Positions 1 to 8,446 of a stretch of 8,446 nt of DNA are shown here, piece after piece; the first letter of the stretch is position 1, and every line of letters begins with the position of its first letter. The notes under the pieces were generated by a model. That model was not told the origin of the DNA. It saw only the letters and a list, made by a program, of their open reading frames with translations, and ran no database searches. Source of the DNA: an uncultured Porphyromonas sp. (GTDB lineage Bacteria > Bacteroidota > Bacteroidia > Bacteroidales > Porphyromonadaceae). The DNA lies in the NCBI GenBank assembly GCA_945875135.1, contig CAMCJO010000081.1:1-8446 (forward strand), in the 5' to 3' direction. The position numbers were made by a program, and so were the translations under genes.

Positions 1-21
1 TAGAAGTTAGAGATCCGATCA

Positions 22-48
22 CTCTGATAGCTCCGATGGTTCCGATAG
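22..48. repeat. 9-bp imperfect tandem repeat, three copies
   Basis: Three adjacent 9-mers, ctctgatag (22-30), ctccgatgg (31-39) and ttccgatag (40-48), fit the consensus YTCYGATRG. A weaker fourth copy may sit just upstream at 13-21 (atccgatca). The array abuts the 7-bp repeats that follow and overlaps them by two bases. No open reading frame of interest covers it, so it appears to be intergenic simple-sequence DNA. Its function is unknown. It may continue beyond the left edge of the window. Confidence 0.6.
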
Positions 49-81
49 CCAACAGCCAATAGCTAACAGCCAACAGCCAAT
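47..81. repeat. 7-bp tandem repeat, five copies (AGCYAAY)
   Basis: Five consecutive heptamers read AGCCAAC (47-53), AGCCAAT (54-60), AGCTAAC (61-67), AGCCAAC (68-74) and AGCCAAT (75-81). The 14-mer at 47-60 is repeated exactly at 68-81. Variation is limited to C/T at the fourth and seventh positions. Short AGCCAAT/AGCTAAC-type repeats are, from memory, seen between genes in Bacteroidota genomes, but I cannot verify that here. No protein-coding role is apparent. Copy number could vary between strains through slippage. Confidence 0.8.
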
Positions 82-207
82 CCATGGGTGACATATTATA
101 TATAGTAACCTCATCCATGTCTCGCTGGTCGCTCATGTGTAGCCCTGAAAAGAGCGATTATAATGCGTCAGTCCTGGTGACTGCTACTAATCAACTGAGA
201 CCATAAA
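82..207. other. Gene-free spacer, part of the 1-317 intergenic region
   Basis: I see no coding region, tRNA or recognisable RNA gene here on either strand. It contains an AT-rich stretch (about 91-107) flanked by an imperfect inverted pair, ggtgac at 87-92 and gtaacc at 105-110. It also holds a weak 5-bp hairpin, cagtc at 169-173 and gactg at 179-183. Neither is strong enough to call a regulatory site. The AT-rich stretch could belong to a promoter, but no convincing Bacteroidota -33/-7 pair (TTTG and TAnnTTTG) is visible. Confidence 0.5.
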
Positions 208-227
208 GAGACTTTTGCAACAGTCTC
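208..227. repeat. Perfect 6-bp inverted repeat with 8-nt loop
   Basis: The arms are gagact (208-213) and agtctc (222-227), separated by tttgcaac. Read on the minus strand the element includes CTGTTGCAAA, a string resembling the terminal inverted repeats of several insertion-sequence families, such as the ends of IS6-type elements. It also lies directly downstream, in the leftward direction, of the stronger hairpin at 239-274, so it could act as a second, weaker terminator (minus-strand tail TTTATGG). Which reading is correct cannot be settled from this window. Confidence 0.5.
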
Positions 228-238
228 ATAAAACAGAA

Positions 239-274
239 ACGCCACGTAGGAATTTGGATTTTCCTGCGTGGCGT
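239..274 (-). terminator. Rho-independent-type terminator hairpin after the leftward gene block
   Basis: A 14-bp stem (239-252 with 261-274) closes an 8-nt loop (253-260). The single imperfection is position 248 against 266: a U.G wobble if transcribed rightward and a C-A mismatch if transcribed leftward. It lies 43 nt beyond the stop codon of the EamA transporter, the last gene of the minus-strand block. The minus-strand RNA would continue into a U-rich tail, TTTCTGTTTT. The plus-strand RNA would continue into CATTTTG, so the hairpin may work in both directions. Strand is assigned from gene context. Confidence 0.75.
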
Positions 275-317
275 CATTTTGGGTTGTTTGTCTTATTGGC
301 GAGAGCCTCGAAGGGGG

Positions 318-1229
318 CTATTCGTTGCTAATCTGCTCGCGGAGGAGCTGCTGGCGGCTTTTGCTGCGGGTTACCATAAAGACCCCGAGCAGGATGAGGA
401 TAGCGGAGGCAACTTTGGTGAGTGTGAGTTGGTCTTGTCCCATCATGACGGCCAGCATCGATGCGATGACGGGGATGCCGTAGTTGTAGATGCTGACGAC
501 GGTAGGACGCAAGCCTCGCTGTGCGAAGAGCAGTAGGAGGTACGCGACGAAGGTGGCGCCCACGACGACGAAGGCTAGTTGCCCGTAGAAGGTAGCGTCG
601 AAGGCACTCCACTCAGTGCGCATCGCATCACGCAGACCCAGCGGAGCAGAGCCGAGGAGGGAGATGACAAAGAGCCACTTCATCAAGGTGACTGGATGGT
701 ACTTCTGTATGAGGCCCTTGAAGGAGGTGAGGTAGATGGCGTAGGAGATGGTTGCTATGGCGCAGATTAGGTCGCCTAGCGTAGAGCCTGCGGTGGAGGA
801 GCCGTTTGTAGATATGAGGAGCAGGGCTCCTGAGGCTCCGATGAGTACGCCGATTCCCTTGAGCCGTGTGATGGGCTCCTTGAGCACGACGGCTGCGAGG
901 AGCATGGTGACGATGGGTCCCAGCGTGGCAACAAGCGACTGATTGACAGGTGAGGTCATCGACATGCCAATGGCAAAGAGCCCTTGGTTGAAGAAGATGC
1001 CAGTCAGCGAGGCTAAAGTCATTTTCCCCCAGTCCTTGCGGTCGATGCGCTCTCGTGGCACCCAGATCGAAGCGATCCAAAAGAGTATCGTGGCACCCAG
1101 GAAGCGGCAGAACATGTGCGTATATGGAGTGAGCCCCCCACCAAGGAGTGCCTTGGTGAAGGGCCCATTGATTCCAAAGATAATGGTGACGCAGAGCATC
1201 ACGAGGTGTAGTCTCCAGCGAGATCTCAT
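318..1229 (-). CDS. EamA/DMT-superfamily inner-membrane transporter
   Basis: This 303-residue protein is a predicted 10-helix member of the drug/metabolite transporter superfamily, made of two EamA repeats (about residues 8-142 and 151-288). Hydrophobic segments lie near 8-28, 36-57, 68-90, 96-116, 124-142, 151-170, 182-200, 215-236, 243-264 and 271-288. Each half shows the family's proline before a helix and acidic or amide residue after it (GPIVTMLLAAVVLKEPIT at 104-121; GIPVIASMLAVMMGQDQLT at 251-269). The N-terminus (MRSRWR) and the C-terminus are basic, as expected for cytoplasmic ends. The length is normal for the family. It starts with ATG 19 nt after the sufD stop, so it is probably cotranscribed with the suf genes. 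Substrate cannot be read from sequence; relatives export amino acids or other small metabolites. A link to cysteine or sulfur handling is only suggested by position. Confidence 0.9.
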   Translation of the reverse strand: MRSRWRLHLVMLCVTIIFGINGPFTKALLGGGLTPYTHMFCRFLGATILFWIASIWVPRERIDRKDWGKMTLASLTGIFFNQGLFAIGMSMTSPVNQSLVATLGPIVTMLLAAVVLKEPITRLKGIGVLIGASGALLLISTNGSSTAGSTLGDLICAIATISYAIYLTSFKGLIQKYHPVTLMKWLFVISLLGSAPLGLRDAMRTEWSAFDATFYGQLAFVVVGATFVAYLLLLFAQRGLRPTVVSIYNYGIPVIASMLAVMMGQDQLTLTKVASAILILLGVFMVTRSKSRQQLLREQISNE

Positions 1230-1248
1230 TACAATCGTATAGCGCGTG

Positions 1249-2633
1249 TTAGAAGATCAGCTTGCCACACTGGCTACAGTGTGTCGGCTCTTTGCCTAGG
1301 AGACGATTGCGTACGATGCTCTCGATGCGGTTTTGTAGATCCTCTAGAGGCATGAGGTCTATGACATCTCTAACGAAAGCGACACTCAGCATGACCCGCG
1401 CCTCATGCTCGGGGATGCCACGTTGCATCATGTAGAAGAGTGCCTGCTCGTCGAGGTGTCCCGTAGCCATACCGTGCGAGCACTGGACGTCGTCGGCGTA
1501 GATCTCTAGCTGTGGCTTGCTGTACATGCGAGCCTCGGGCGAGAGGAGCATGTTGCGATTGCTTTGGTAAGCTTCGGTCTTCTGTGCCGACTGCGCTACG
1601 AAGATGCGCCCCGAGAAGGCTCCCGTGGATTGCTCATCGAGGAGGTTCTTAAAGAGCTGCGTGCTATGACACTTGGGCTTGATATGCTCGACGCGGGTGA
1701 AGGCGTCGACATGCTGTGTGCCATTGGTCACAGCGACCCCGCCTAGTATCTGCTCGGCATGCTCGCCGAGGAAGCGTGTCCGGAAGCTATTGCGCGTGAC
1801 TCCATTATTGAGCGTATAGGCGGCTAGGGTCACGTGGCTCTCTGCTCCCTGGCGTAGGAAGTAGCCGCAGGTACGGTGCGTCTGGTGGCTATTCTCCTCC
1901 ATGTCGAAGAGCTTGAGCTGAGCACCATCACCGACGAAGATCTCGGCCACTTGGTTGACGAGGAAGTTGGTGCGATCTATCGTATGGTCGCAGACCAGGA
2001 CAGAGGCTTTGGCACGCTCCCCAATGATGATGAGCCAGCGACGAATGCAGAGGAGTGGCTCCTGAGCGTGGAGTAGCTGTACGAGCTGCACGGGCTGCTC
2101 GAGCTGCATGCCATCGGGTACGTAGAGGACGAAGGCGTCCTGCACGAAGAGCGTATTGAGCGCGATGGTGCCGTCGGTGTCTACCTCGGCTATCTGCCCG
2201 TAGTAGCACTCCGCCAGGTCGGGGTACTCCTTGACAAACTCCTTGATGGAGCCGACGAAGACCCCTTCGGGGAGCTTGCGCTTCTGGTTGGCGTAGTGGG
2301 TGTAGAGGTAGTTGCTGTTGAGCGCACTCGCCTTGATGGTGAGCTCATTGACCGATAGGTCACAGCTATACTGCGGGAGCTGCTTATGCCCTGCGGGAGC
2401 TAGGTCTAGCTCCTGAAGATTGATCCCGTAATCGGGAGCATAGAGTGCCTCGACATCCGTGCGCTGCCAATCCTCCATGCCGAGCTGGGGTAGGGCGTAC
2501 TCGCTCAGAGCCGCCTGAGCGGTGGCGCGCTGCTCTTGTAGCACAGGCACGCTGTGCTGCTCAATGTATGCCTGCTGAGACTGGTAAAGGTCTAGATACT
2601 GCAGGTGTGCGGTGGGTGGTTGCTTACGTGGAC

Positions 2634-2637
<4 letters not shown>
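1249..2637 (-). CDS. sufD: SufD, Fe-S cluster scaffold subunit
   Basis: SufD pairs with SufB and a SufC dimer in the cytosolic SufBC2D complex that assembles Fe-S clusters; SufD is needed for iron acquisition and its interface with SufB holds the nascent cluster. The 462-residue protein has an N-terminal helical part with the segment EDWQRTDVEALYAPDYGINL (55-74), a central beta-helix core, and the signature PQLEIYADDVQCSHG (375-389). The histidine in CSHG (H388) corresponds, from memory, to E. coli SufD H360, implicated in cluster formation. The start ATG overlaps the sufC stop as ATGA (4-nt overlap) and is preceded by a good Shine-Dalgarno (GAGGAG), indicating translational coupling. An unusual point is the C-terminal end HCSQCGKLIF, which carries a CxxC pair (C454, C457); this may be a lineage trait. 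The family assignment is secure. Confidence 0.96.
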
Positions 2638-3410
<773 letters not shown>

Positions 3411-3454
3411 AGTAGTGTGTAATCTGTATCTATATAATGTGTAGCGGGGTGGTG

Positions 3455-4963
3455 CTAGCCGACACTTCCCTCGAGGGTTACGGAGAGGAGCTTCTGCGCC
3501 TCAACGGCAAACTCCATCGGGAGCTTGCTCATCACCTCACGGGCGTAGCCGTTGACGATCAGACCGACCGCCTCCTCGGTGGTGATGCCACGCTGGTTGC
3601 AGTAGAAGAGCTGATCCTCATTAATCTTAGAGGTGGTCGCCTCATGCTCCACAACGGCCGAGTCATTGCGTATGTCTGCGTATGGATAAGTGTGCGCCCC
3701 GCAGTGGTCGCTCAGGAGCAGGCTGTCGCACTGTGAGTGGTTGCGCGCATTTTCGGCTGTGGCAGCAATGGAGACCAATCCACGGTAGCTGTTTTGGCTA
3801 CTACCGGCCGAGATACCCTTAGAGACGATCGTGCTGCGGGTGTTGCGCCCGAGATGGATCATCTTCGTGCCGGTGTCCGCCTGCTGATAGTTGTTGGTCA
3901 CAGCGACAGAGTAAAACTCTCCCACCGAGTCGTCACCCCGTAGGATGCAGCTAGGGTACTTCCAGGTGATAGCTGAGCCCGTCTCGACCTGTGTCCAGGA
4001 GATCTTGCTACGGTCGCCACGGCACAGCCCACGCTTGGTGACGAAGTTGTAAATACCGCCTCGCCCGTCCTTGTCGCCTGGGTACCAGTTCTGGACGGTC
4101 GAGTACTTGACCTCGGCGTCGGTCTCAGCGATGATCTCGACGATGGCAGCGTGAAGCTGGTTTTCGTCACGCATCGGAGCCGTACAGCCCTCTAGGTAAC
4201 TCACGTAAGCGCCTTCGTCTGCCACGATGAGCGTACGCTCAAACTGACCCGTATTGGCTGCGTTGATGCGGAAGTAGGTCGAGAGCTCCATCGGGCAGCG
4301 CACGCCCTTGGGGATATAGACAAAAGAGCCATCGCTAAAGACCGCCGAGTTCAGCGCTGCGAAGTAGTTGTCGTGCGAGGAGACCACCTTGCCAAGGTAC
4401 TTGCGCACCAGGTCGGGGTGCTCACGCACCGCTTCGTTGAAAGAACAGAAGATGATGCCCAGCTCCTTGAGCTTGGTGCGGAAGGTGGTCTTCACCGAGA
4501 CACTATCCATGACCGCATCGACCGCCATATTGCCCGAGAGCATAGCTCGCTCGTGGAGCGGTATGCCGAGCTTGTCAAAGGTCTTTTCGATCTCAGGATC
4601 TATCTTGCCGTCGCCGGGAGTCTTGTGACGAGGAGCCGCATAGTATATAATGTCTTGATAGTCTATCTCAGGGATCGAGAGGTGCGCCCAGTTGGGACGC
4701 TCGAGAGTGAGCCAGTGGTGGTAAGCCTTGAGACGGAACTCAAGGAGCCACTCGGGCTCTTCTTTCTTCTCCGAGATGAGACGTAGCACATCTTCGTTGA
4801 GGCCCTTGGGGATGGTCTCCGTATGGACGTCAGTCACGAAGCCATACTTGTAGTCCCCCTGGGTGATGTCATCGAGGATGTCCTCACCCGTCGGCGTCAC
4901 CGCACGCGCCTCTATGTCCGTAGGCGTGGGGATCGTTTGCTTAGGATTATATTCGCTATTCAC
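3455..4963 (-). CDS. sufB: SufB, Fe-S cluster scaffold subunit
   Basis: SufB is the core scaffold of SufBC2D and receives sulfur from the desulfurase system. The 502-residue reading shows the conserved body from [19 protein letters not shown] onward, [18 protein letters not shown] (68-85), YLEGCTAP (256-263), QNWYPGD (291-297), [16 protein letters not shown] (329-344), HSQCDS (409-414), [18 protein letters not shown] (438-455) and a family-typical C-terminus ending in LEGSVG. By my alignment from memory, C260, C412 and E441 correspond to E. coli SufB C254, C405 and E434, residues tied to sulfur transfer and cluster building, so the protein should be active. The start is uncertain: the first candidate is GTG at 4961-4963, overlapping the upstream CvpA-family gene by 8 nt; an in-frame stop lies shortly upstream. 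A second GTG at 4898-4900 has AGAGG about 8 nt before it and would give 481 residues, closer to the usual length. Confidence 0.97.
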   Translation of the reverse strand: MNSEYNPKQTIPTPTDIEARAVTPTGEDILDDITQGDYKYGFVTDVHTETIPKGLNEDVLRLISEKKEEPEWLLEFRLKAYHHWLTLERPNWAHLSIPEIDYQDIIYYAAPRHKTPGDGKIDPEIEKTFDKLGIPLHERAMLSGNMAVDAVMDSVSVKTTFRTKLKELGIIFCSFNEAVREHPDLVRKYLGKVVSSHDNYFAALNSAVFSDGSFVYIPKGVRCPMELSTYFRINAANTGQFERTLIVADEGAYVSYLEGCTAPMRDENQLHAAIVEIIAETDAEVKYSTVQNWYPGDKDGRGGIYNFVTKRGLCRGDRSKISWTQVETGSAITWKYPSCILRGDDSVGEFYSVAVTNNYQQADTGTKMIHLGRNTRSTIVSKGISAGSSQNSYRGLVSIAATAENARNHSQCDSLLLSDHCGAHTYPYADIRNDSAVVEHEATTSKINEDQLFYCNQRGITTEEAVGLIVNGYAREVMSKLPMEFAVEAQKLLSVTLEGSVG

Positions 4964-5534
4964 TTGATTGTTGCTTTAATTGTTTATCCTGCCAAGAGGT
5001 CAGGTCGCCCAGTGCAGCCCATGAGATCAAGCCACGGACTGGGTCGTATAGTCTAGACTTGTCACGCTGATCTCGTCGAGGCTCAGCCGGCTCGCCCGCT
5101 TCTGTCGTGATGTCGGGCAGCTCTGCCAGCACCCCTCGAGGCAGTATGAAGTCGGTTAGATTAAATATAAGGCTAAAGAATATGATGACGAAGGCTCCCG
5201 CAAAGAGCGCTCCCGCAAGTTTGTTGACAACAGAGAGCGACGAACGCCTGATCGCTCTCACCGTAGGACGAGCTAGGAAGGCGATGCCCCAGCATGATAG
5301 GGAGAAGGTCGCTACATAAGCACCTACCACCGCCACCCCGTGGGGTAGTCCGAAGGTTTGGGAGATCCATAGTGCTACGGGTACGCCTATCCAGCGCACC
5401 ATCACATAGCCTAAAGCGATGCCCAGCACGCCAATCAGTGCCGATACGACACCTCGCTTGAAGCCCTTGAAGAGTGCCCACGCTGTGCAGCCCATGACCA
5501 TGTAGTCAATCCAATTAAGCGTATCCCCTTCCAT
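4956..5534 (-). CDS. CvpA-family membrane protein
   Basis: This 192-residue protein resembles the CvpA (colicin V production) family of small inner-membrane proteins, whose biochemical role is not settled; members are linked to envelope stress tolerance and, in E. coli, to colicin V production. It opens with the family-typical [10 protein letters not shown] and [12 protein letters not shown] (24-35), and carries the later segment [10 protein letters not shown] (104-113). Four hydrophobic stretches lie near 8-22, 29-57, 66-88 and 105-130. They are followed by a polar, charged tail (about 131-192) probably in the cytoplasm. The ATG start is 12 nt after the prenyl synthase stop, without a clear ribosome-binding site. 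Its 3' end overlaps the first candidate start of sufB by 8 nt. Family membership is good; specific function is not inferable, and position gives no clear link to Fe-S assembly. Confidence 0.8.
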   Translation of the reverse strand: MEGDTLNWIDYMVMGCTAWALFKGFKRGVVSALIGVLGIALGYVMVRWIGVPVALWISQTFGLPHGVAVVGAYVATFSLSCWGIAFLARPTVRAIRRSSLSVVNKLAGALFAGAFVIIFFSLIFNLTDFILPRGVLAELPDITTEAGEPAEPRRDQRDKSRLYDPVRGLISWAALGDLTSWQDKQLKQQSSE

Positions 5535-5546
5535 ACTCTTGGTCCG

Positions 5547-6533
5547 CTACTTCTGTCTCTCTCCTAGTAATGTGATGAAACGCTCTAGCGTCTCTCTGGA
5601 ACTACTTGACGCGAAGCTCCTGAGCAGGTCAATTGCCTCTTGGAGAATGTGCTGTATCTGCCTCTCTGTGTAGTCGATGCCCCCACGCTCGCGGGCTATG
5701 CGGAGGAGGTAGTCTATAGAGTCTGCCTCGATAGGTTGTTGTAGATACGAGCTGATCTCTTCCCGCTCCGTAGGGGTTGCCTGATTTAGGACATAGAGTA
5801 GGGGGAGGGAGATCTTGTCCTCGACAAGGTCGTGACCCGTAGGCTTGCCCACGTCTAGAGCCTTGTCATAGTCAAAGAGATCATCCTGCAGTTGGAAGGC
5901 GCGCCCCATCAATTGTCCCAGCCGACCGCAACGCTCCACCTGTTCATCGGTAGCACCTACGCTCAGAGCTCCCAGCTTGGCACTCGCCTCAAAGAGTGCT
6001 CCCGTCTTACGATCCACTACCGCATAGTAGTCCTCCTCACGATAGGTGTGTGACTTCGAGAGGGATAGCTGCATCAGCTCTCCGATAGAGAGGTTGCGTC
6101 CAGCCTGAGCGACGATACGTAGCATCTCAGGATTGTGCTCTCGAGAGATAATCTCTAGGAAGGCGGTCGAGAGGACATAGTCTCCCATCAGGACGGCCTG
6201 ATGATTGCTGTACAGCGCATTGAGCGTGGGCTGTCCACGCCGTGTGTCCGACCAGTCGATGACGTCATCGTGAATGAGCGAGGCAGTGTGTAGTAACTCT
6301 ATGACCAGCGCTGCCGAGAGCGTCTGCTCATTGGTCTGCTCTGCGCATAGCTGAGCGCATAGCCCCACGATGATCGGACGGATATGCTTGCCCGAGGAGA
6401 GCTGTAAGTGTTCCAAGGCGTGCGATAGTACAGGCGCATCACTCTGTAGTGACCGCTTGAAGGTCTGCTCGAACTCCTTGACAAAGTCCGCTATCGGCAC
6501 CAATAGTTGCGCACGCTCTTCTTGATTCATCAT
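5547..6533 (-). CDS. All-trans polyprenyl diphosphate synthase, long-chain type
   Basis: A 328-residue isoprenyl synthase that condenses isopentenyl diphosphate onto an allylic primer. Motifs in order: GKHIRP (48-53), first aspartate-rich motif LIHDDVIDWSDTRRG (86-100, with D89, D90 and D93), DRKTGALF (174-181), second aspartate-rich motif FQLQDDLFDYD (213-223, with D217, D218 and D221), and GKPTGHDLVEDK (229-240). The residue five positions before the first aspartate is alanine (A84); small residues there leave room for a growing chain. This favours a long-chain product (heptaprenyl or longer) over farnesyl or geranylgeranyl diphosphate. In a Bacteroidales cell the likely use is the menaquinone side chain; undecaprenyl diphosphate is made by an unrelated cis-synthase. 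Two ATGs in tandem (6531-6533 and 6528-6530) follow a GGAGAG ribosome-binding site, 12 nt after the nadE stop. Exact chain length is not determinable by eye. Confidence 0.93.
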   Translation of the reverse strand: MMNQEERAQLLVPIADFVKEFEQTFKRSLQSDAPVLSHALEHLQLSSGKHIRPIIVGLCAQLCAEQTNEQTLSAALVIELLHTASLIHDDVIDWSDTRRGQPTLNALYSNHQAVLMGDYVLSTAFLEIISREHNPEMLRIVAQAGRNLSIGELMQLSLSKSHTYREEDYYAVVDRKTGALFEASAKLGALSVGATDEQVERCGRLGQLMGRAFQLQDDLFDYDKALDVGKPTGHDLVEDKISLPLLYVLNQATPTEREEISSYLQQPIEADSIDYLLRIARERGGIDYTERQIQHILQEAIDLLRSFASSSSRETLERFITLLGERQK

Positions 6534-6545
6534 CGCTCTCCGTCT

Positions 6546-8446
6546 CTATACCTCTAGACTCTCCACCTCATGGAGCCACATACTGCTCACCGCATCGCTC
6601 GGCATGCGCCACTCGCCACGTGAGGAGAGTGAGACGCTCAGCACCTTAGGGCCGTCGGGCATGGCATTGCGCTTGAACTGCTGAGAGAAGAATCGCTTGA
6701 AGAAGACTCCCATCCAGTGCTTGATCTCTTGGGGCGTGTAAGCTCCCTCGAAAGCAACCTTGGCGAGGTAAAATATCTTCTTCGGCTCGAAGCCATCAAG
6801 CAGGAAGTGATAGATAAAGAAGTCGTGTAGTTCGTACGGCCCTACGAGGCTCTGCGTCTGCTGCTCGCTGCCAGCCTTCGTGTCCTTGATAGGAAGTAGC
6901 TCTGGACTAATCGGCGTGGCGACGATGTCTTGTAGCGTCGTGGTCAGTGGCGTGTCACCAGCCTTGTGCGTAGCATACCACCCGACGATCAGCTGTACGC
7001 TCGTCTTCGTGATACCACTATTCACCGCATACATAGACATGTGATCCCCGTTGAAGGTGCACCAGCCCAAGGCGATCTCAGATAGGTCTCCCGTCCCGAT
7101 GACGGGTGCATGGTACATATTGGCTAGATCCATCAATATCTGCGTCCGCTCACGTGCCTGGGCATTCTCAAAGGTCGCATCCTCCCGATTACCCTTATAG
7201 TCGATGGCCGAGAGATGCTGCTCCGTCGCCTCCTTGATATCGATCTCACGGATCGTTACACCCAGCTCCTGCATCATCGTGTAGCCATTGCGATAGGTGC
7301 GCTCAGAGGTCCCAAAGCCGGGCATCGTCACTGCAATGATCTGCTTGCGATCCAAGCCCAAGAGGTCAAAAGCCTCTGCCGTCACTAGTAGAGCTAGTGC
7401 CGAGTCTAGTCCGCCCGAGATGCCGATCACCGCATGCTCCGCACGCATGTGCTTGAGACGCTGTATGAGCCCGCACACCTGTATCTGAAACATCTCGTGA
7501 CAACGCTCCTCAGGGTTCGCCCCCTCAGGCATAAAGGGGTTACGCTCGATGACACGATCCATAGGCTGTGACTCCTCCTCCGAGCGTAGCGTGAAGGGGA
7601 TGCTCACCAGCTCCTCCTCGTCGGTAAAATGATTGACCGCGCTCTTGAAGCTACTATTGATCAGCCGCTCGCCATGGATACGAGACACGTCGATGTCGCT
7701 CACGATCATCCGCTCCTTGTACTCAAAGCGACGCATCTCCTTGACGATCTTGCCCACCTCAGCGATAAAAGCCTTGCCTGTGTAGACCAGATCGGTCGAG
7801 CTCTCGCCATAGCCACTAGAGGCGTAGACGTATCCACAGATAGATTGCGACGTGGCACCACTGATCAGCGAGCGTAGGTAGTCGTGCTTGCCCGCATTCT
7901 CATTGCTCGCAGAGAGGTTGAAGATGATATGCGCTCCGTAGAGGCTGAGGCGTGTACCAGGCGTAAAGGGCGTCCACATATCCTCGCAGATCTCGATACC
8001 GATGCCCACCGGTCCACACTTGAAGATGATGTTGCGCCCGATGGGTACCGTGTGGGGACCCATCTGTACTGTCTTATATTGTAGCGAATCACTGGGAGAG
8101 AACCAGCGCTTCTCCTGAAACTCTCGATAGTTCGGCAGATAAGTCTTCGGGATCGCTCCGAGGATCTTACCATGCTGGAAGGCGACCGCTCCGTTGAAGA
8201 GCTTCTCCTCCACCTTGACCGGCATACCGACGATGACCATCACATCGGTCTCGGCCGTCTCTTCGACTAGCTGGCATAGAGCCTTCTGAGCTTGATCTAG
8301 GAGGAACGACTGGTGAAAGAGATCCCCACATGTATACCCCGTGATAGAGAGCTCGGGCGTCGTAAGTATCTCTACACCCAGCTCCTCCGCTTGGAAGATC
8401 ATCTCCTTGATGCGGCTCGTATTGTAGTAGCAGTCAGCCACTCTGA
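6546..8446 (-). CDS. nadE: Glutamine-dependent NAD+ synthase (N-terminus outside window)
   Basis: The enzyme makes NAD+ from nicotinic acid adenine dinucleotide, ATP and glutamine, the last step of NAD biosynthesis. Two domains are visible, numbering from the valine-coding GTG at 8439-8441 as residue 1. The N-terminal nitrilase-type glutaminase (about 1-285) shows a triad of Glu in PELSITGY (E30), Lys in PKTYLPNY (K99) and Cys in EICEDMW (C152). The C-terminal synthetase (about 315-631) has the PP-loop SGGLDS (342-347), NAQARERTQ (426-434) and [12 protein letters not shown] (449-460). All catalytic residues are present, so it can use glutamine. The GTG is not the real start: the frame stays open to the window edge with arginine before it, and relatives carry roughly 15-20 more residues, including a VxVADCxYN-like segment matching RVADCYYN here. 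It is the most upstream gene seen, so its promoter is beyond the edge. Confidence 0.96.
   Translation of the reverse strand, partial: RVADCYYNTSRIKEMIFQAEELGVEILTTPELSITGYTCGDLFHQSFLLDQAQKALCQLVEETAETDVMVIVGMPVKVEEKLFNGAVAFQHGKILGAIPKTYLPNYREFQEKRWFSPSDSLQYKTVQMGPHTVPIGRNIIFKCGPVGIGIEICEDMWTPFTPGTRLSLYGAHIIFNLSASNENAGKHDYLRSLISGATSQSICGYVYASSGYGESSTDLVYTGKAFIAEVGKIVKEMRRFEYKERMIVSDIDVSRIHGERLINSSFKSAVNHFTDEEELVSIPFTLRSEEESQPMDRVIERNPFMPEGANPEERCHEMFQIQVCGLIQRLKHMRAEHAVIGISGGLDSALALLVTAEAFDLLGLDRKQIIAVTMPGFGTSERTYRNGYTMMQELGVTIREIDIKEATEQHLSAIDYKGNREDATFENAQARERTQILMDLANMYHAPVIGTGDLSEIALGWCTFNGDHMSMYAVNSGITKTSVQLIVGWYATHKAGDTPLTTTLQDIVATPISPELLPIKDTKAGSEQQTQSLVGPYELHDFFIYHFLLDGFEPKKIFYLAKVAFEGAYTPQEIKHWMGVFFKRFFSQQFKRNAMPDGPKVLSVSLSSRGEWRMPSDAVSSMWLHEVESLEV

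Noticed and set aside
87..110. Imperfect palindrome around an AT-rich core (ggtgac ... gtaacc), a possible operator
   Set aside because: Only five of six arm positions pair, and no gene start is adjacent, so it does not rise above chance in AT-rich intergenic DNA.
169..183. Short hairpin cagtc/gactg
   Set aside because: A 5-bp stem with no U-rich tail is expected by chance and has no gene context.
268..536. Plus-strand short frames opposite the end of the EamA gene
   Set aside because: They overlap the real gene on the other strand and show no family resemblance or ribosome-binding site.
2371..2401. 11-nt direct repeat ctgcgggagct (2371-2381 and 2391-2401) inside sufD
   Set aside because: The copies are 20 nt apart and so in different frames; they encode unrelated residues, and a single repeat of this size in a gene is probably coincidence.
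3411..3454. Possible promoter or regulatory element between sufB and sufC
   Set aside because: No TTTG/TAnnTTTG pair, hairpin or repeat of note is visible on the minus strand; the AT-rich centre alone is not enough to call a site.
4373..4786. 137-residue plus-strand open frame opposite sufB
   Set aside because: It lies wholly antisense to a strongly conserved SufB coding region, has no recognisable domain, and open frames of this length are common opposite genes of this base composition.
7865..8173. Overlapping minus-strand frame inside nadE, rich in Arg and Ser
   Set aside because: Composition is typical of an out-of-frame reading, and the in-frame NAD synthase covers the region with conserved motifs.
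8439..8441. GTG as the start codon of nadE
   Set aside because: The frame remains open upstream to the window edge and the family has a further conserved N-terminal strand before VADC, so this codon is an internal valine.

Overview
The window reads as a housekeeping stretch of a Bacteroidota chromosome, most likely Bacteroidales and Porphyromonas-like. This is inferred from remembered similarity of the Suf, NAD synthase and prenyl synthase proteins, the scarcity of clear Shine-Dalgarno sequences before several genes, and base composition that looks slightly above half G+C by eye. Genus-level placement is an inference, since no search could be run.

All seven supported genes lie on the minus strand and read leftward. 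In transcription order (right to left) they are: a glutamine-dependent NAD+ synthase cut off by the right edge; a long-chain all-trans polyprenyl diphosphate synthase; a CvpA-family membrane protein; the SufB, SufC and SufD subunits of the iron-sulfur cluster assembly scaffold; and a 10-TM EamA/DMT-family transporter. The gaps are tiny: 12 nt, 12 nt, an 8-nt overlap, 44 nt, a 4-nt ATGA overlap, and 19 nt. The whole block therefore looks like one polycistronic unit, or two if a promoter lies in the 44-nt sufB-sufC gap. No clear promoter is visible inside the window, so the main one probably lies beyond the right edge.

Positions 1-317 hold no gene. They contain a patch of short tandem repeats (a 9-bp family running into a 7-bp family, about 22-81), an AT-rich stretch, a small perfect inverted repeat (208-227) and a strong hairpin (239-274) that is the likely transcription terminator of the leftward gene block.

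Functionally, SufB, SufC and SufD form the SufBC2D scaffold that builds Fe-S clusters. The cysteine desulfurase (SufS) and sulfur carrier (SufE/SufU) that feed it are not in the window; the slot after sufD is taken by the EamA transporter. NAD+ synthase and the menaquinone side-chain synthase serve redox cofactor supply, as does Fe-S assembly, but whether that explains their co-location is only an inference. I found no clear sign of a new system. The points most worth checking are the missing sufS, a cysteine-pair tail on SufD, the start codon of SufB, and the intergenic repeats.
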